From positions 2,391,501-2,455,500 of the forward strand of contig NZ_CP043930.1 of NCBI RefSeq assembly GCF_009720525.1: a stretch of DNA of 64,000 bases, written 5' to 3'. Below the pieces are notes generated by a model. That model was not told where the DNA came from and searched no databases. It saw nothing but the letters and a program-made list of their open reading frames with translations. The stretch comes from Gimesia benthica. GTDB taxonomy: Bacteria; Planctomycetota; Planctomycetia; Planctomycetales; Planctomycetaceae. Positions 8,048 through 16,794 of this stretch are shown one piece after another. Position 1 is the first letter of the stretch. Each line of letters opens with the position of its first letter. The position numbers and the translations under genes were made by a program.

Positions 8048-8637
8048 CTGACTTTTCACTTCCTTGAAGACACAGTTCACACCGGTGACTCCAGATCTCA
8101 GGTTAGATTGCAGGAAACTCAAGAAACGAAGGACTTTTTGAGAATCCGTTCTCCTGATTCAACTGGGTAAATTCCCGTGTTTTGTGCCCTGTTTCTGGTA
8201 AGAAAACCCCTCAACGCCGGCTGCTGACTCCTGTCAGCCTTGATACCAGCGTCTGAAAGGCACACAATTAAGGCTCGTTTGAGAAATACGCACATTCGTT
8301 ATAATCGTCATATTCTGACATACGAGTTGAAGAAAAGTTGCTCTCCAGCGGGAGAAGCGGGCAGGAATCTCAAATGACCAAGTGAACAGCACCCTCATTC
8401 TGAGATACCAGCTGGCGATTTCAATGGGGAGTCGGTACATTAAACTGCTGCCAGAAAAGCAGTTAATCAAGACACAGAGATCGAACTTTTGACTGCCAGA
8501 TCGGAAAATGCATAATTGATTCGGGGATTCATTCCGTTTGGACTGTTCATTCAGGAAATAGACTGTTTTACTGCTGTTGAGCGAAATCCAACACCAGCAA
8601 ATTTAAGAATCTGATTTCTATATTAACGTTTACCAAT
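8048..8637. other. 590-base divergent intergenic region
   Basis: Separates the ExbB-like gene (minus) from the 1328-residue protein (plus). It holds one plausible plus-strand promoter at 8279-8305, a small palindrome at 8140-8153 (GAGAA/TTCTC) and a five-pair hairpin near 8342-8355 (TCTCC/GGAGA). Short open frames here have no family features. No RNA gene was recognised. Confidence 0.6.
8279..8305 (+). promoter_or_regulatory. Candidate promoter with long leader for the 1328-residue protein gene
   Basis: TTGAGA (8279-8284) and a perfect TATAAT (8300-8305) are separated by only 15 bases, shorter than the usual 16-18. If used, transcription would start near 8312 and give an untranslated leader of about 325 bases before the ATG at 8638. 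Confidence 0.35.
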
Positions 8638-11600
8638 ATGACAGTACCGCGCCATCCAAAGCAGGGTCTGGAGACTCTGCCCGCCGTCGATAAACATATT
8701 ATTCGAGAGATTCTGGGCTATTTGAATTTCTCTAACGGAAAGCCAGATCCCAAGTTTCGCTTCAACTGGAATCAGCTCTTTGCTGAACTGGACCTTCAGC
8801 GTGATTCTGCATTGCTGGAGTCGTTGCTGCGCACTCACTTACACGAACTCAAAGGGACGACCCCGGCATTTCAGTCCATAGATCAGGCAGAGAAAGTTCT
8901 CAAAATTGCATTTGAAGAATGCCTGCCTCAATACACCACCCATCACCGGGACCTGCTGTTCCATATCTGCCGAAAAGAGTTCCTGCAGCCTTATTTCCTC
9001 GCCGTCATGTTTGAAGCTCTGCTCGAACAGACCGGTCGCTGGGATACCGACCAGGAACTGGTCACCGCTGCCATCGATAAGCTGAATGACTTCGTCGGTT
9101 TTCGGCCGGTTGCCGTTCTGGAAAATGGTCGACAGATGCAGGTCTATTCACACGAAAAATTTCGCCCGATGCCGGTCTTTTTTCGTGGCAGTGGAGTCGC
9201 CTGTGGAAATTACCAGCGTCTGATCGAACAGACGATCAAGACCCTGGAAACGACTCCCGAAGATCTGCTGCATCAGGCACATTTCAATCTGGAAAAAATG
9301 GATGAGATCGCCATCGATCTCCGGGCACACGATCACCTGCACCCGGTTAACAAACGCACCAACTACATGTTCGGGGAATGGGATCCGCACATCATTGACA
9401 ACCAGGGCTATTACCGACGGTTTGTCATCCGCAGACTGATCCTCGATTCCCTGCTGGCCTGGATTGATGAACACAAAGAGATCCCGCTGCAGGAACGACT
9501 GCAGGATGCGGCAGCCGTCTTGAGTGGCACCATGCTGATGGCGTCTTCGATCAGTGGTTCCGGACCTGATACCCACGCCAGTGATATCAGCTTGACCTCC
9601 CTGCTCCCTAAGGTCGCCCGCCAGCGGGATGATTATTACAACCGTCTGCTGGCCTCTGCGACAGGTTCCCGGGCGGAACGCTTATTGAAAGAAGCACAGC
9701 AGTCTCAGCAGCCTTTCGGTCATATCCGGCACTACCTCAATCTGCATCTGGCACGCTACGGCGCCCAGCAGGTTCAGCACCGCCAGTTATCCCGCATCTA
9801 CGCGCGGATGGGTTTTTCGCGTGCTGCCCGCTGTGAAGCCGGCGTCATCCCCTGCACCTCGGTCCGTTTTGAATGTGAAATCCAATGGCGGATTACCATG
9901 GTTCAGTTACACCTGGAACGGAACGAACTGGATGCAGCCTGGAAACTGATCCCCGAGATCGAAGATCATCTGACTCGCGGGATCGAATGCGGTGCCCTGA
10001 TCGATCCTTGGAATATTCTGGGATTCCAGGGACTGTTCCCTCTGTTCATTTCCCGGGAGGACAGTATTCCCGATCAGCGGAGTGAAGTTCTGCTGGAACT
10101 GATGGAAGAAACATTCTCCGCCTACTCGGCCACACTGAGTGAAGCGGCTGCACAGGGGAACGACCGGCTTAAACTGGAAATCTCTGAGCGTTTCCAGAAG
10201 CTGGCTGAAAAATGGGATCGTTACGCAACGACCACTGTGGAGGATCTTCCCCACGTGAATGGTCAGGACTCGTTTGAATCAGCGGCCCATGTCTCACAGA
10301 TTCTTACTGAGTGGAAGAACGGCGGCGAGGCGGTCGGTGATATTTCTTTCTGGCGACAGCATGTTGATCGATTTGAATCAGCAAAAGCCTATGCCCTGAC
10401 TGTCGATGCCCTGCTGCAGAAGCAGGACCATGTCGCGGCCATCGGTCTGATCATGCAGTGGCTGAGCCAGGTCGACCAGACAGGTCTGGAATCGGGACCT
10501 TACTCAATTCACTCCGTCCTGCTGCAGTGGATGCGACAGTTGACTGCGAATATTAAGTCCGGATCCGGTAATGGACAGTCTATCCGCAAAATGTTCGATT
10601 ACCTCGAAGCCAATGCCGCCGACTACTGGTCGGTCCCCCATTTCGATTCCGTGCTGCCTGTTCCGGAAAAAGCAATCGAGGATCCGTTTGACATGGATCC
10701 CGCAGAGCCGGATGAAGAAGACGAGTTGTTTGGTGCGGCTTATGAAGACGTCACCTTTCGAGACAGCGCCGACGATGGGGTGCAGGGTGAGATGATGGAT
10801 TCTGGATACTCACCCAATAACTCCGAAATCGAATCGATCAACCGCCTGCTCGAACCTCGTCTTAAGTTCCTGAATACGCTCTCACAACTCTGGCAGTTGT
10901 CGGCAGCGTATTTCGCAGAGACCGAACTCTCACACGTTACTCACCCGGAAGCCGAAACGGAATTTGATGCTGAAACGCGCGAGTCGATTGAAGGCTGGAT
11001 CCAGCATACCGAAAATTTACAGCAGGAACTGGTGGTGCTGCTCAATTCCATCTGGAGCTACCAGCTGCCTAAGCCGAGTGGCGACCACGATTCCAATATC
11101 GAATACGATCTGCAGTTGCAAACCAAATTCTACCTGATGCATGCCATCATCATCACTACAGTCAATTGCCGTTCTGCTCGTTTGATGCTCCTGGCAACCC
11201 TGCCGGAATCAGAAGCGGAAAAGGAACTTTCCGAAAACGAACGCCTGCTGGTCCCCGTCTATCGTGGTGTGTTGACCCGCGACATCGAACTGGTGCGGAA
11301 AGAGTTTCCGGCTTTCTTAAGCAATATCGCGGAAACACCTCTGCTCTATACGCCCATCGATCAGGGAGGCAGGCCCAACACCGTACTTAAAGTTCGCTCG
11401 TTACAGATGATTCTGCGGTTCCTGTTGACTCAGCTTCCCGGTCTGGGATTGCTCCGCGAAACCTGGCAGCTGCTGAAGACCGCTTACCGAATGGAACGCA
11501 GTGCGCGTCCCGAAGGGATTGCTGTCAGCGAGTTTGACCGCCTGTTCCGCACCGCTCTTAAAAGCTCCCTGGTGGCCATAATCGCCTCCTCGCGTGACTG

Positions 11601-12624
11601 GGAGTCCGAGAAACTTGATGACGAGAAGCTGATCGATATCGCTGAAAAACTGGTGAATAAATATCGGGAACAATGGCTCAAGCACAGTCGCACCATGCGG
11701 CTTTCCAGCGCAGAAGCACTGAACCAGGAGTATATCTGGCAGGAAGTCAAAAGCTTTATCAAGCAGTATGGAGCGGACCTGTTTCACGCCCAGTACCTGA
11801 CCCTGGGTAACCTGCGTACTATCCTGCATAATGGAATCGAACAGTACCTGAATTATCTGGCCGAGTACCAGGATCCAGCCCACCCCATGACGCTGCTCAC
11901 TGACCTGGAAGAAGGCAGCATCGAGATGGATGAAGCGGTCACCAACCTCAAAGTCATCTTTGAATCGGTGGTCGATAAATTTGATCGGTTTGTGGAGTAT
12001 AATAGTACCACCACCCAATCAGACTACGGCGAAATGTTTTACTGCCTGCTCGACTTCCTGCGGATCGAAGCAGCCTACGAACGGGACGACTGGAAGATGG
12101 TCCCGCTGCTGATTGCCCACAAGGTTCTGGCTCAGCAGGATCGCAATGAATCAGCCTTGATCTGGGAAGCTGTCTTCGAAGCCACCTCGGAAGAGATGGC
12201 CAAGAAGCATTTGAAAAAGCTGAAACAGACCGAAGCGGAATACAAAATCAATCTGCCGCTGATTTCGGATCATCTGAATGAACGATTCGTCAAACCTTTG
12301 TCAGTCAACCGGATGATGGCCCTCGTTCCCCGGGCGATGAAAGATGCCCGCAATGGAAATGAAGATTCCGCTACCTTCTCAATTCTCCAAGAAGAAATCG
12401 AACGCTATCTGGCATCAACCATCGGCTCCGGAATTGATGTGCCGGACTGGATGCGTAACCTGGAAGATGAAATTGATCGTCTGGATGAAAAAATAACCAG
12501 CGAACATTACGACCTGGAAACACAGATCAAACTCTCTCCCGTCCCGATGTCCCTCGAAGACATCAAGAAGCAGTTGAAGCTCTGGAACCAGCCCCTGGGA
12601 CGGGAACGAAAGCGTAAAAAATAA
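8638..12624 (+). CDS. Large (1328 aa) cytoplasmic alpha-helical protein of unknown function
   Basis: Not recognised as any named family. It begins MTVPRHPKQGLETLPAVDKH, has no signal peptide and no transmembrane stretch, and is dominated by amphipathic helices spaced like TPR/HEAT-type repeats. An acidic, disordered-looking segment lies at about residues 680-710 (rich in Asp/Glu, with EEDELFG). The C-terminus is basic (GRERKRKK). No nucleotide-binding loop or catalytic motif was found. It is transcribed alone from a long leader, divergent from the ExbB-like channel and its partners, and ends at a strong terminator. A scaffold or adaptor role is possible, and partnership with the channel complex is only a positional guess. 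Confidence 0.75.
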   Translation: MTVPRHPKQGLETLPAVDKHIIREILGYLNFSNGKPDPKFRFNWNQLFAELDLQRDSALLESLLRTHLHELKGTTPAFQSIDQAEKVLKIAFEECLPQYTTHHRDLLFHICRKEFLQPYFLAVMFEALLEQTGRWDTDQELVTAAIDKLNDFVGFRPVAVLENGRQMQVYSHEKFRPMPVFFRGSGVACGNYQRLIEQTIKTLETTPEDLLHQAHFNLEKMDEIAIDLRAHDHLHPVNKRTNYMFGEWDPHIIDNQGYYRRFVIRRLILDSLLAWIDEHKEIPLQERLQDAAAVLSGTMLMASSISGSGPDTHASDISLTSLLPKVARQRDDYYNRLLASATGSRAERLLKEAQQSQQPFGHIRHYLNLHLARYGAQQVQHRQLSRIYARMGFSRAARCEAGVIPCTSVRFECEIQWRITMVQLHLERNELDAAWKLIPEIEDHLTRGIECGALIDPWNILGFQGLFPLFISREDSIPDQRSEVLLELMEETFSAYSATLSEAAAQGNDRLKLEISERFQKLAEKWDRYATTTVEDLPHVNGQDSFESAAHVSQILTEWKNGGEAVGDISFWRQHVDRFESAKAYALTVDALLQKQDHVAAIGLIMQWLSQVDQTGLESGPYSIHSVLLQWMRQLTANIKSGSGNGQSIRKMFDYLEANAADYWSVPHFDSVLPVPEKAIEDPFDMDPAEPDEEDELFGAAYEDVTFRDSADDGVQGEMMDSGYSPNNSEIESINRLLEPRLKFLNTLSQLWQLSAAYFAETELSHVTHPEAETEFDAETRESIEGWIQHTENLQQELVVLLNSIWSYQLPKPSGDHDSNIEYDLQLQTKFYLMHAIIITTVNCRSARLMLLATLPESEAEKELSENERLLVPVYRGVLTRDIELVRKEFPAFLSNIAETPLLYTPIDQGGRPNTVLKVRSLQMILRFLLTQLPGLGLLRETWQLLKTAYRMERSARPEGIAVSEFDRLFRTALKSSLVAIIASSRDWESEKLDDEKLIDIAEKLVNKYREQWLKHSRTMRLSSAEALNQEYIWQEVKSFIKQYGADLFHAQYLTLGNLRTILHNGIEQYLNYLAEYQDPAHPMTLLTDLEEGSIEMDEAVTNLKVIFESVVDKFDRFVEYNSTTTQSDYGEMFYCLLDFLRIEAAYERDDWKMVPLLIAHKVLAQQDRNESALIWEAVFEATSEEMAKKHLKKLKQTEAEYKINLPLISDHLNERFVKPLSVNRMMALVPRAMKDARNGNEDSATFSILQEEIERYLASTIGSGIDVPDWMRNLEDEIDRLDEKITSEHYDLETQIKLSPVPMSLEDIKKQLKLWNQPLGRERKRKK

Positions 12625-12664
12625 GCACCAGCAAAAGGGAGTACACGCTTTCGCTGGTGCTTTT
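12625..12664. terminator. Strong bidirectional intrinsic terminator
   Basis: GCACCAGC (12625-12632) pairs perfectly with GCTGGTGC (12653-12660), and an inner AAAG/CTTT stem extends it after one mismatch. TTTT follows on the plus strand; on the minus strand the hairpin is followed by TTATTTTTT. It starts immediately after the stop codon of the 1328-residue protein and lies 30 bases beyond the stop of the convergent EF-G-like gene, so it can serve both. Confidence 0.85.
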
Positions 12665-12693
12665 CCACCATCCTGATTCGTTGACAGATCAGA

Positions 12694-14805
12694 TCATTCT
12701 CTGGCCTGGTTAAGAATCTCAATCACCTTGGATTGCTCGTTGGGCGGAATCATTTCGTAGTGACTCAGTTCAATGTCATAGGTTCCCCGGCCTCCGGACA
12801 GACTGGAAAGCGTACGGGCATAGGTCATAATTTCAGCCAGAGGGACACGCGCCTGAATGATTTCGTAGCCTCCTGGAGAGACCTGCATACCTTCCATACG
12901 TCCCCGTCGACTGGAAAGATCACTGCTGATATCGCCGACGCATTCTTCGGGAATCAGAATTTCAATCTTAACGATCGGTTCCATCAGCGCCGGACGTGCT
13001 TTTCCGAAGAGTTCCGAGAAACATTTGCTCCCCGCAATTTTAAACGCAGTTTCGTTACTGTCGACTGGATGATCTTTTCCAAAGTAAACCTCGCAGATCA
13101 GATCCTGAATCTGACAGCCTGCGATGACCCCCTGCTTCATCCGCTCGCGAACTCCTTTCTCGACTGCCGGGATGAACTGATTGGGAATCGAGCCACCTGA
13201 AATCCGATCGACAAAGGCAAAGTTCAAATCCGGATCGTATTGATAACTGCGCAGATGGTCGAAGTTTTCTTTCGTGAAGTAGGTTTCAGGATCGACGCCG
13301 GCAGGCATAGGTGAGACCCGCAGGTGTACTTCGGCAAACTGCCCTGCACCTCCCGACTGTTTCTTGTGTCGGTAACTGCCCTCAGCGCTCGCCATGATCG
13401 TTTCGCGATACGGGACTTTAGGTTGGTGCGTCAGCACTTCTACTTTATCACGATGCAGCAGTTTTTCCTGCATGATTTTCAGATGCAGTTCGCTCATTCC
13501 CTGCATTACCATTTCATGTGTCTCTTCATCGTGGATCACATGGAAGGTCTGGTCTTCTTCTTCCAGTTTGTGCAGTGCACCGGAAATCTTCTGCTGGTCA
13601 TTCTGGCTTTTAGGTTCCACTGCTAACCCGACCACCGGATGAGGGTACTTGATTTCCGGCAGTGAAAGACCGTCTCCATTCGCATCGGCGGTAAGGGTAT
13701 CTCCCGGCTGCAGGTCATCGACTTTGGCTACCGCGAAAATGTCTCCCACGGAAACAGAATCGACGGGCTCCTGTTTGCCTCCCTGGACGTCGAGCAATTG
13801 ATTGATCCGAACCGGCTTCCCTGTGCGGACATTGACCACAGCCGTGTCTTTATCCAGTTTTCCGGAGAAGACACGCAGATAGCTCATCTTGGAAATGAAG
13901 GGGTCGATGCGTGTCTTGATCACCTGAGCGACAAACGGCTGCTCCGGCGAAGGATCAATCACCACCGAACGACCATCTTTGGTCTGTTCCATCCGCTGAA
14001 TATCCTGCGGACACAATGTGTAGTTAGACATGGCGTCCATGAATTCACTGACCCCCACGCCGGTTTTCGCGCTCATGAAGAGCACGGGAATCAGTGTCCC
14101 CGCCGCCATCGCCTTGGGAATGTTTGCAGACATTTCCCGGGCACTGAGTTCTTCTCCATCAAAGAACCGTTCCAGTAACCCTTCATTCGATTCCACGATC
14201 GCTTCGATCAGCGTCTGGCGGGTTGACTCCGGATCTCCCAGCGTTCCCTCTGCAGGTGGCTCGGAAAAATTAACCAGATCACACACCGCTTGAAAATCGG
14301 CCCCGAGTCCCACAGGCAGGTTAATGGGAACACAGTTGGAACCGAACGTCTCGCGGATGGAATCGAGCAGTGAATCGTAGTCGATATTTTCTGTATCACA
14401 TTTATTGAGGACGATCATGCGGGCGATGCCTGCTTCCTGGGCCATCCGGGAAACTCGCAGGGCATTGATTTCCACGCCATGACCGGCGTTGAGCAGAATC
14501 AGAGCGGTCTCGACGGCACGCAAAGCACCGGAGACCTGCCCAATGAAATCAGGATAGCCGGGGGTATCGATCAGATTGATGTGGTGACCGGCATGATCAA
14601 AGTGAACCAGGGTAGAGGCGATGGAAATCCGATGATCGATTTCTTCCTCGTCTGTATCCAGCAAACTGGTACCTTCATCCACAGACCCAAGTCGGGGGGT
14701 CATTCCCGATTGAAAAAGCAAAAGATCGGCTACAGTTGTTTTGCCAACAGCCCCGTGGCCGACCAGTGCCACATTCCTAACGTCGTCTACCTTATAGTCG
14801 TTCAT
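12694..14805 (-). CDS. Elongation factor G-like translational GTPase (FusA2/EF-G2-type paralogue)
   Basis: Encodes 703 residues from ATG 14805 with an AGGA ribosome site. The P-loop (G1) is GHGAVGKTT, G3 is DTPGYPDF and G4 is NKCD; EF-G domains II to V follow, with the PGGY and GGRGTYDIELSHYE segments near the C-terminus as in EF-G. In canonical EF-G, G3 reads DTPGH and that His is the catalytic residue for GTP hydrolysis. Here it is Tyr, and the P-loop lacks the usual AHIDAGKTT form. Both changes mark the EF-G-like paralogue branch; a mycobacterial EFG2 of this kind was reported to bind guanine nucleotides without ribosome-stimulated GTPase activity. It is therefore probably a specialised or regulatory factor rather than the housekeeping translocase. 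Confidence 0.88.
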   Translation of the reverse strand: MNDYKVDDVRNVALVGHGAVGKTTVADLLLFQSGMTPRLGSVDEGTSLLDTDEEEIDHRISIASTLVHFDHAGHHINLIDTPGYPDFIGQVSGALRAVETALILLNAGHGVEINALRVSRMAQEAGIARMIVLNKCDTENIDYDSLLDSIRETFGSNCVPINLPVGLGADFQAVCDLVNFSEPPAEGTLGDPESTRQTLIEAIVESNEGLLERFFDGEELSAREMSANIPKAMAAGTLIPVLFMSAKTGVGVSEFMDAMSNYTLCPQDIQRMEQTKDGRSVVIDPSPEQPFVAQVIKTRIDPFISKMSYLRVFSGKLDKDTAVVNVRTGKPVRINQLLDVQGGKQEPVDSVSVGDIFAVAKVDDLQPGDTLTADANGDGLSLPEIKYPHPVVGLAVEPKSQNDQQKISGALHKLEEEDQTFHVIHDEETHEMVMQGMSELHLKIMQEKLLHRDKVEVLTHQPKVPYRETIMASAEGSYRHKKQSGGAGQFAEVHLRVSPMPAGVDPETYFTKENFDHLRSYQYDPDLNFAFVDRISGGSIPNQFIPAVEKGVRERMKQGVIAGCQIQDLICEVYFGKDHPVDSNETAFKIAGSKCFSELFGKARPALMEPIVKIEILIPEECVGDISSDLSSRRGRMEGMQVSPGGYEIIQARVPLAEIMTYARTLSSLSGGRGTYDIELSHYEMIPPNEQSKVIEILNQARE

Positions 14806-15205
14806 CGCTCGTCCTGCCTTTTCGAAAAATGGCCAGGCGCAATTGTCTTCCGTTCCAAATAAAAGGCAACACGCTTAGCCAGGAAATGATGCGAACGTGT
14901 GCCGGGAAAAACAGAACGTTTTCCCTGCATATCCTTTAACCGGATTCCCCGCTGGAAAGCCGGATCAATTCGACGATTGATGACAGCGGAAAGGCAGTTG
15001 ATCGAGCGGATCAAGCGCGATTCCGCTATTCAAATCATATCCGCCCCGAATTCAAAAGGCGAAGAGATTTTCAGAAAATTCAAGTGCGCGGAATGAAATC
15101 GGAAAAACGTGTTGACTTAAACGAGAAGCGTGTCTCAGAAACGAATTCCGTCTGATCCCAGCAAGCCGCTTCCAGCACTGTGTTTAATTTCTCACCCGAA
15201 TTCGG
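14806..15205. other. 400-base intergenic region with one hairpin
   Basis: Lies between the EF-G-like gene start and the end of the membrane-protein gene, both minus strand. A hairpin GGGAAAAAC (14904-14912) / GTTTTCCC (14918-14925), with one bulged A, sits about 100 bases upstream of the EF-G-like start. It could be leader structure or a late terminator for the membrane-protein gene. Short open frames here show no family features. Confidence 0.5.
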
Positions 15206-16564
15206 TCAGAATGGAACCGGTAACAAAAAGACGTGGTGCTCCATCAACACTCGATTGCCATGCATGCCGATAAACTGGGTAAAGAACAACAGAAAGACAT
15301 ACAGTGACAGCAGTGGCAGAATCAGTGTCCTGCTCAACCAGCGCCAACCAAACCAGGCATTCCGAGTTTTGGAAGAGGCGCGGTAGTAGACCCAGCCCAG
15401 CAGAATTTTTGTAGGATAGATGGTGGCAACAAAGATCAGGGTAATGCCCCACATCGCATCCCGGGGGAGTGCCGCCACCTTGAACAGGTAGAGAGGAAGT
15501 GAGAGCACATAGACAACGATCAACGCCACCAGCCAGGCGATCGGCGTCCGTTTGAATTTCCTGCGGATGGTCCGCAGTTCAAACATGGCCCGCAATCGAT
15601 TCTCGGCAGCAAAGTGAGCCTGCAACAGAGGCAGCCAGCCCAGGACGATCACCAGCAGCAAGCCCCCCAGGAGCGTGACCAGAACCGGACCTCCCTTGCC
15701 TCCCTCAGGGGAACTGGCGGAAGCAAACATGAGTGAAGGGATCAAGAGCCAGGCTAAGGCTCCCAGAAAACCACGCAACCCCAGTGAGAAATTCTGCCCC
15801 AGTTTGAGCGAGGAGACAAACTCACTGACGTTCTGCGCCGCCCGTTCCCAGTACCCGCCAGCGCGAAGCTGTTTAAACAACCAGATCGCATTCTTGAGTG
15901 GGCGCAGATAGCAGGAAAAGGTTCCCCCGCGGGCCAGTGCCAGACAGAGATGCAGGGCAATAAAAATCGAAACCAGACGATTGATGAAATGAAGCGTCTG
16001 ATCGCTGGTGCCCCCTGGATCAACGAGTCGAGCATCCGCGGCAGCCCCGGAGAGTAGAAACAAGGGGATCAGCCAGAGACCGGTGCCAAGCACTATGGTT
16101 CCCAGTCGAGGCGCGATATCCAGCAGCGGAAAAGCGAGGCGAATTTTTCCCGTACGGGCGACTCTGCCTTCCACATCTAGCAGGTAACCCAAGGCAATAA
16201 AGTTAACAAGAGGGATGGCAGCAATCACGGCTAGAAACAAAACCAGACAGACGATGCCAAACAGCATACGAATTATCCAGAATGTCGCCTTGAGCGGGTG
16301 TTTAAACAGATGAGGGAATGGCGGGATATTCCCTACCACTTCATCGGGATAGAACTGATCAATCTCGGTGGTCGGACTGACTGCAGCGGGTTGAACAACT
16401 TCGTCACTTGTCGGGGTTGTCAGTGCGGAAGTCCCCTGTCCGTTTTTGTTCGAATCGCCGGCATGTGTCGCATGTTCACTCACGGTCTGCTCTGCTTCGC
16501 CTCCTGAGTAATGAGCCGTTGCAGGAACGTTCAAGGTATTCCCGGTTTCAGCATGCGTTTTCAA
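15206..16564 (-). CDS. Multipass integral membrane protein of unknown function (DUF4013-like layout)
   Basis: Encodes 452 residues from a TTG at 16564 with AGGTGG about five bases upstream; the frame is open to another TTG at 16687, but that stretch contains TATATT-like promoter sequence and reads poorly. A hydrophilic Thr/Ser/Glu-rich N-terminus (about 1-75) precedes at least six membrane helices. The first (about 95-125) runs into GYLLDVEGRVARTGKIRL, reminiscent of DUF4013 membrane proteins, and others lie at about 145-165, 185-205, 260-310, 335-385 and 410-430. There is no transporter signature or catalytic motif. It is divergent from the DUF1549 gene. The function is not assignable; it may be a membrane-organising protein. 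Confidence 0.7.
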   Translation of the reverse strand: MKTHAETGNTLNVPATAHYSGGEAEQTVSEHATHAGDSNKNGQGTSALTTPTSDEVVQPAAVSPTTEIDQFYPDEVVGNIPPFPHLFKHPLKATFWIIRMLFGIVCLVLFLAVIAAIPLVNFIALGYLLDVEGRVARTGKIRLAFPLLDIAPRLGTIVLGTGLWLIPLFLLSGAAADARLVDPGGTSDQTLHFINRLVSIFIALHLCLALARGGTFSCYLRPLKNAIWLFKQLRAGGYWERAAQNVSEFVSSLKLGQNFSLGLRGFLGALAWLLIPSLMFASASSPEGGKGGPVLVTLLGGLLLVIVLGWLPLLQAHFAAENRLRAMFELRTIRRKFKRTPIAWLVALIVVYVLSLPLYLFKVAALPRDAMWGITLIFVATIYPTKILLGWVYYRASSKTRNAWFGWRWLSRTLILPLLSLYVFLLFFTQFIGMHGNRVLMEHHVFLLPVPF

Positions 16565-16717
16565 GGTACCACCTGCCCTCTGGTAAGTCCAATATATAAC
16601 CGCTTTATTGAAATTGCTTAGAAATTCATCTCCTGGTTGATGCCAGAACGCAGAGAGTGATACCCGGAAAAAAGCGGGAAGTTTCAAGAAATGACTGAAA
16701 CTTTCGAATGGCCCAAC

Positions 16718-16726
16718 TGGTATGAT
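16718..16726 (+). promoter_or_regulatory. Extended -10 promoter candidate for the DUF1549/DUF1501 pair
   Basis: TGGTATGAT is an extended -10 element (TGn plus TATGAT) with no clear -35, about 70 bases before the ATG at 16795. It lies in the divergent gap with the membrane-protein gene. Confidence 0.35.
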
Positions 16727-16794
16727 AAGGTATTCCCGGGAGCTGAATCCCGGATGTCCTTTCCCCTTGAACCTTCTTCATTCAGGACAATCAC

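Noticed and set aside
8234-8470. 78-residue minus-strand frame in the long divergent gap
   Set aside because: No ribosome site, Trp/Arg/Cys-rich translation, overlaps a better promoter signal.
14899-15096. 65-residue plus-strand frame in the gap before the EF-G-like gene
   Set aside because: No ribosome site, no recognisable features, lies antisense to a probable leader.
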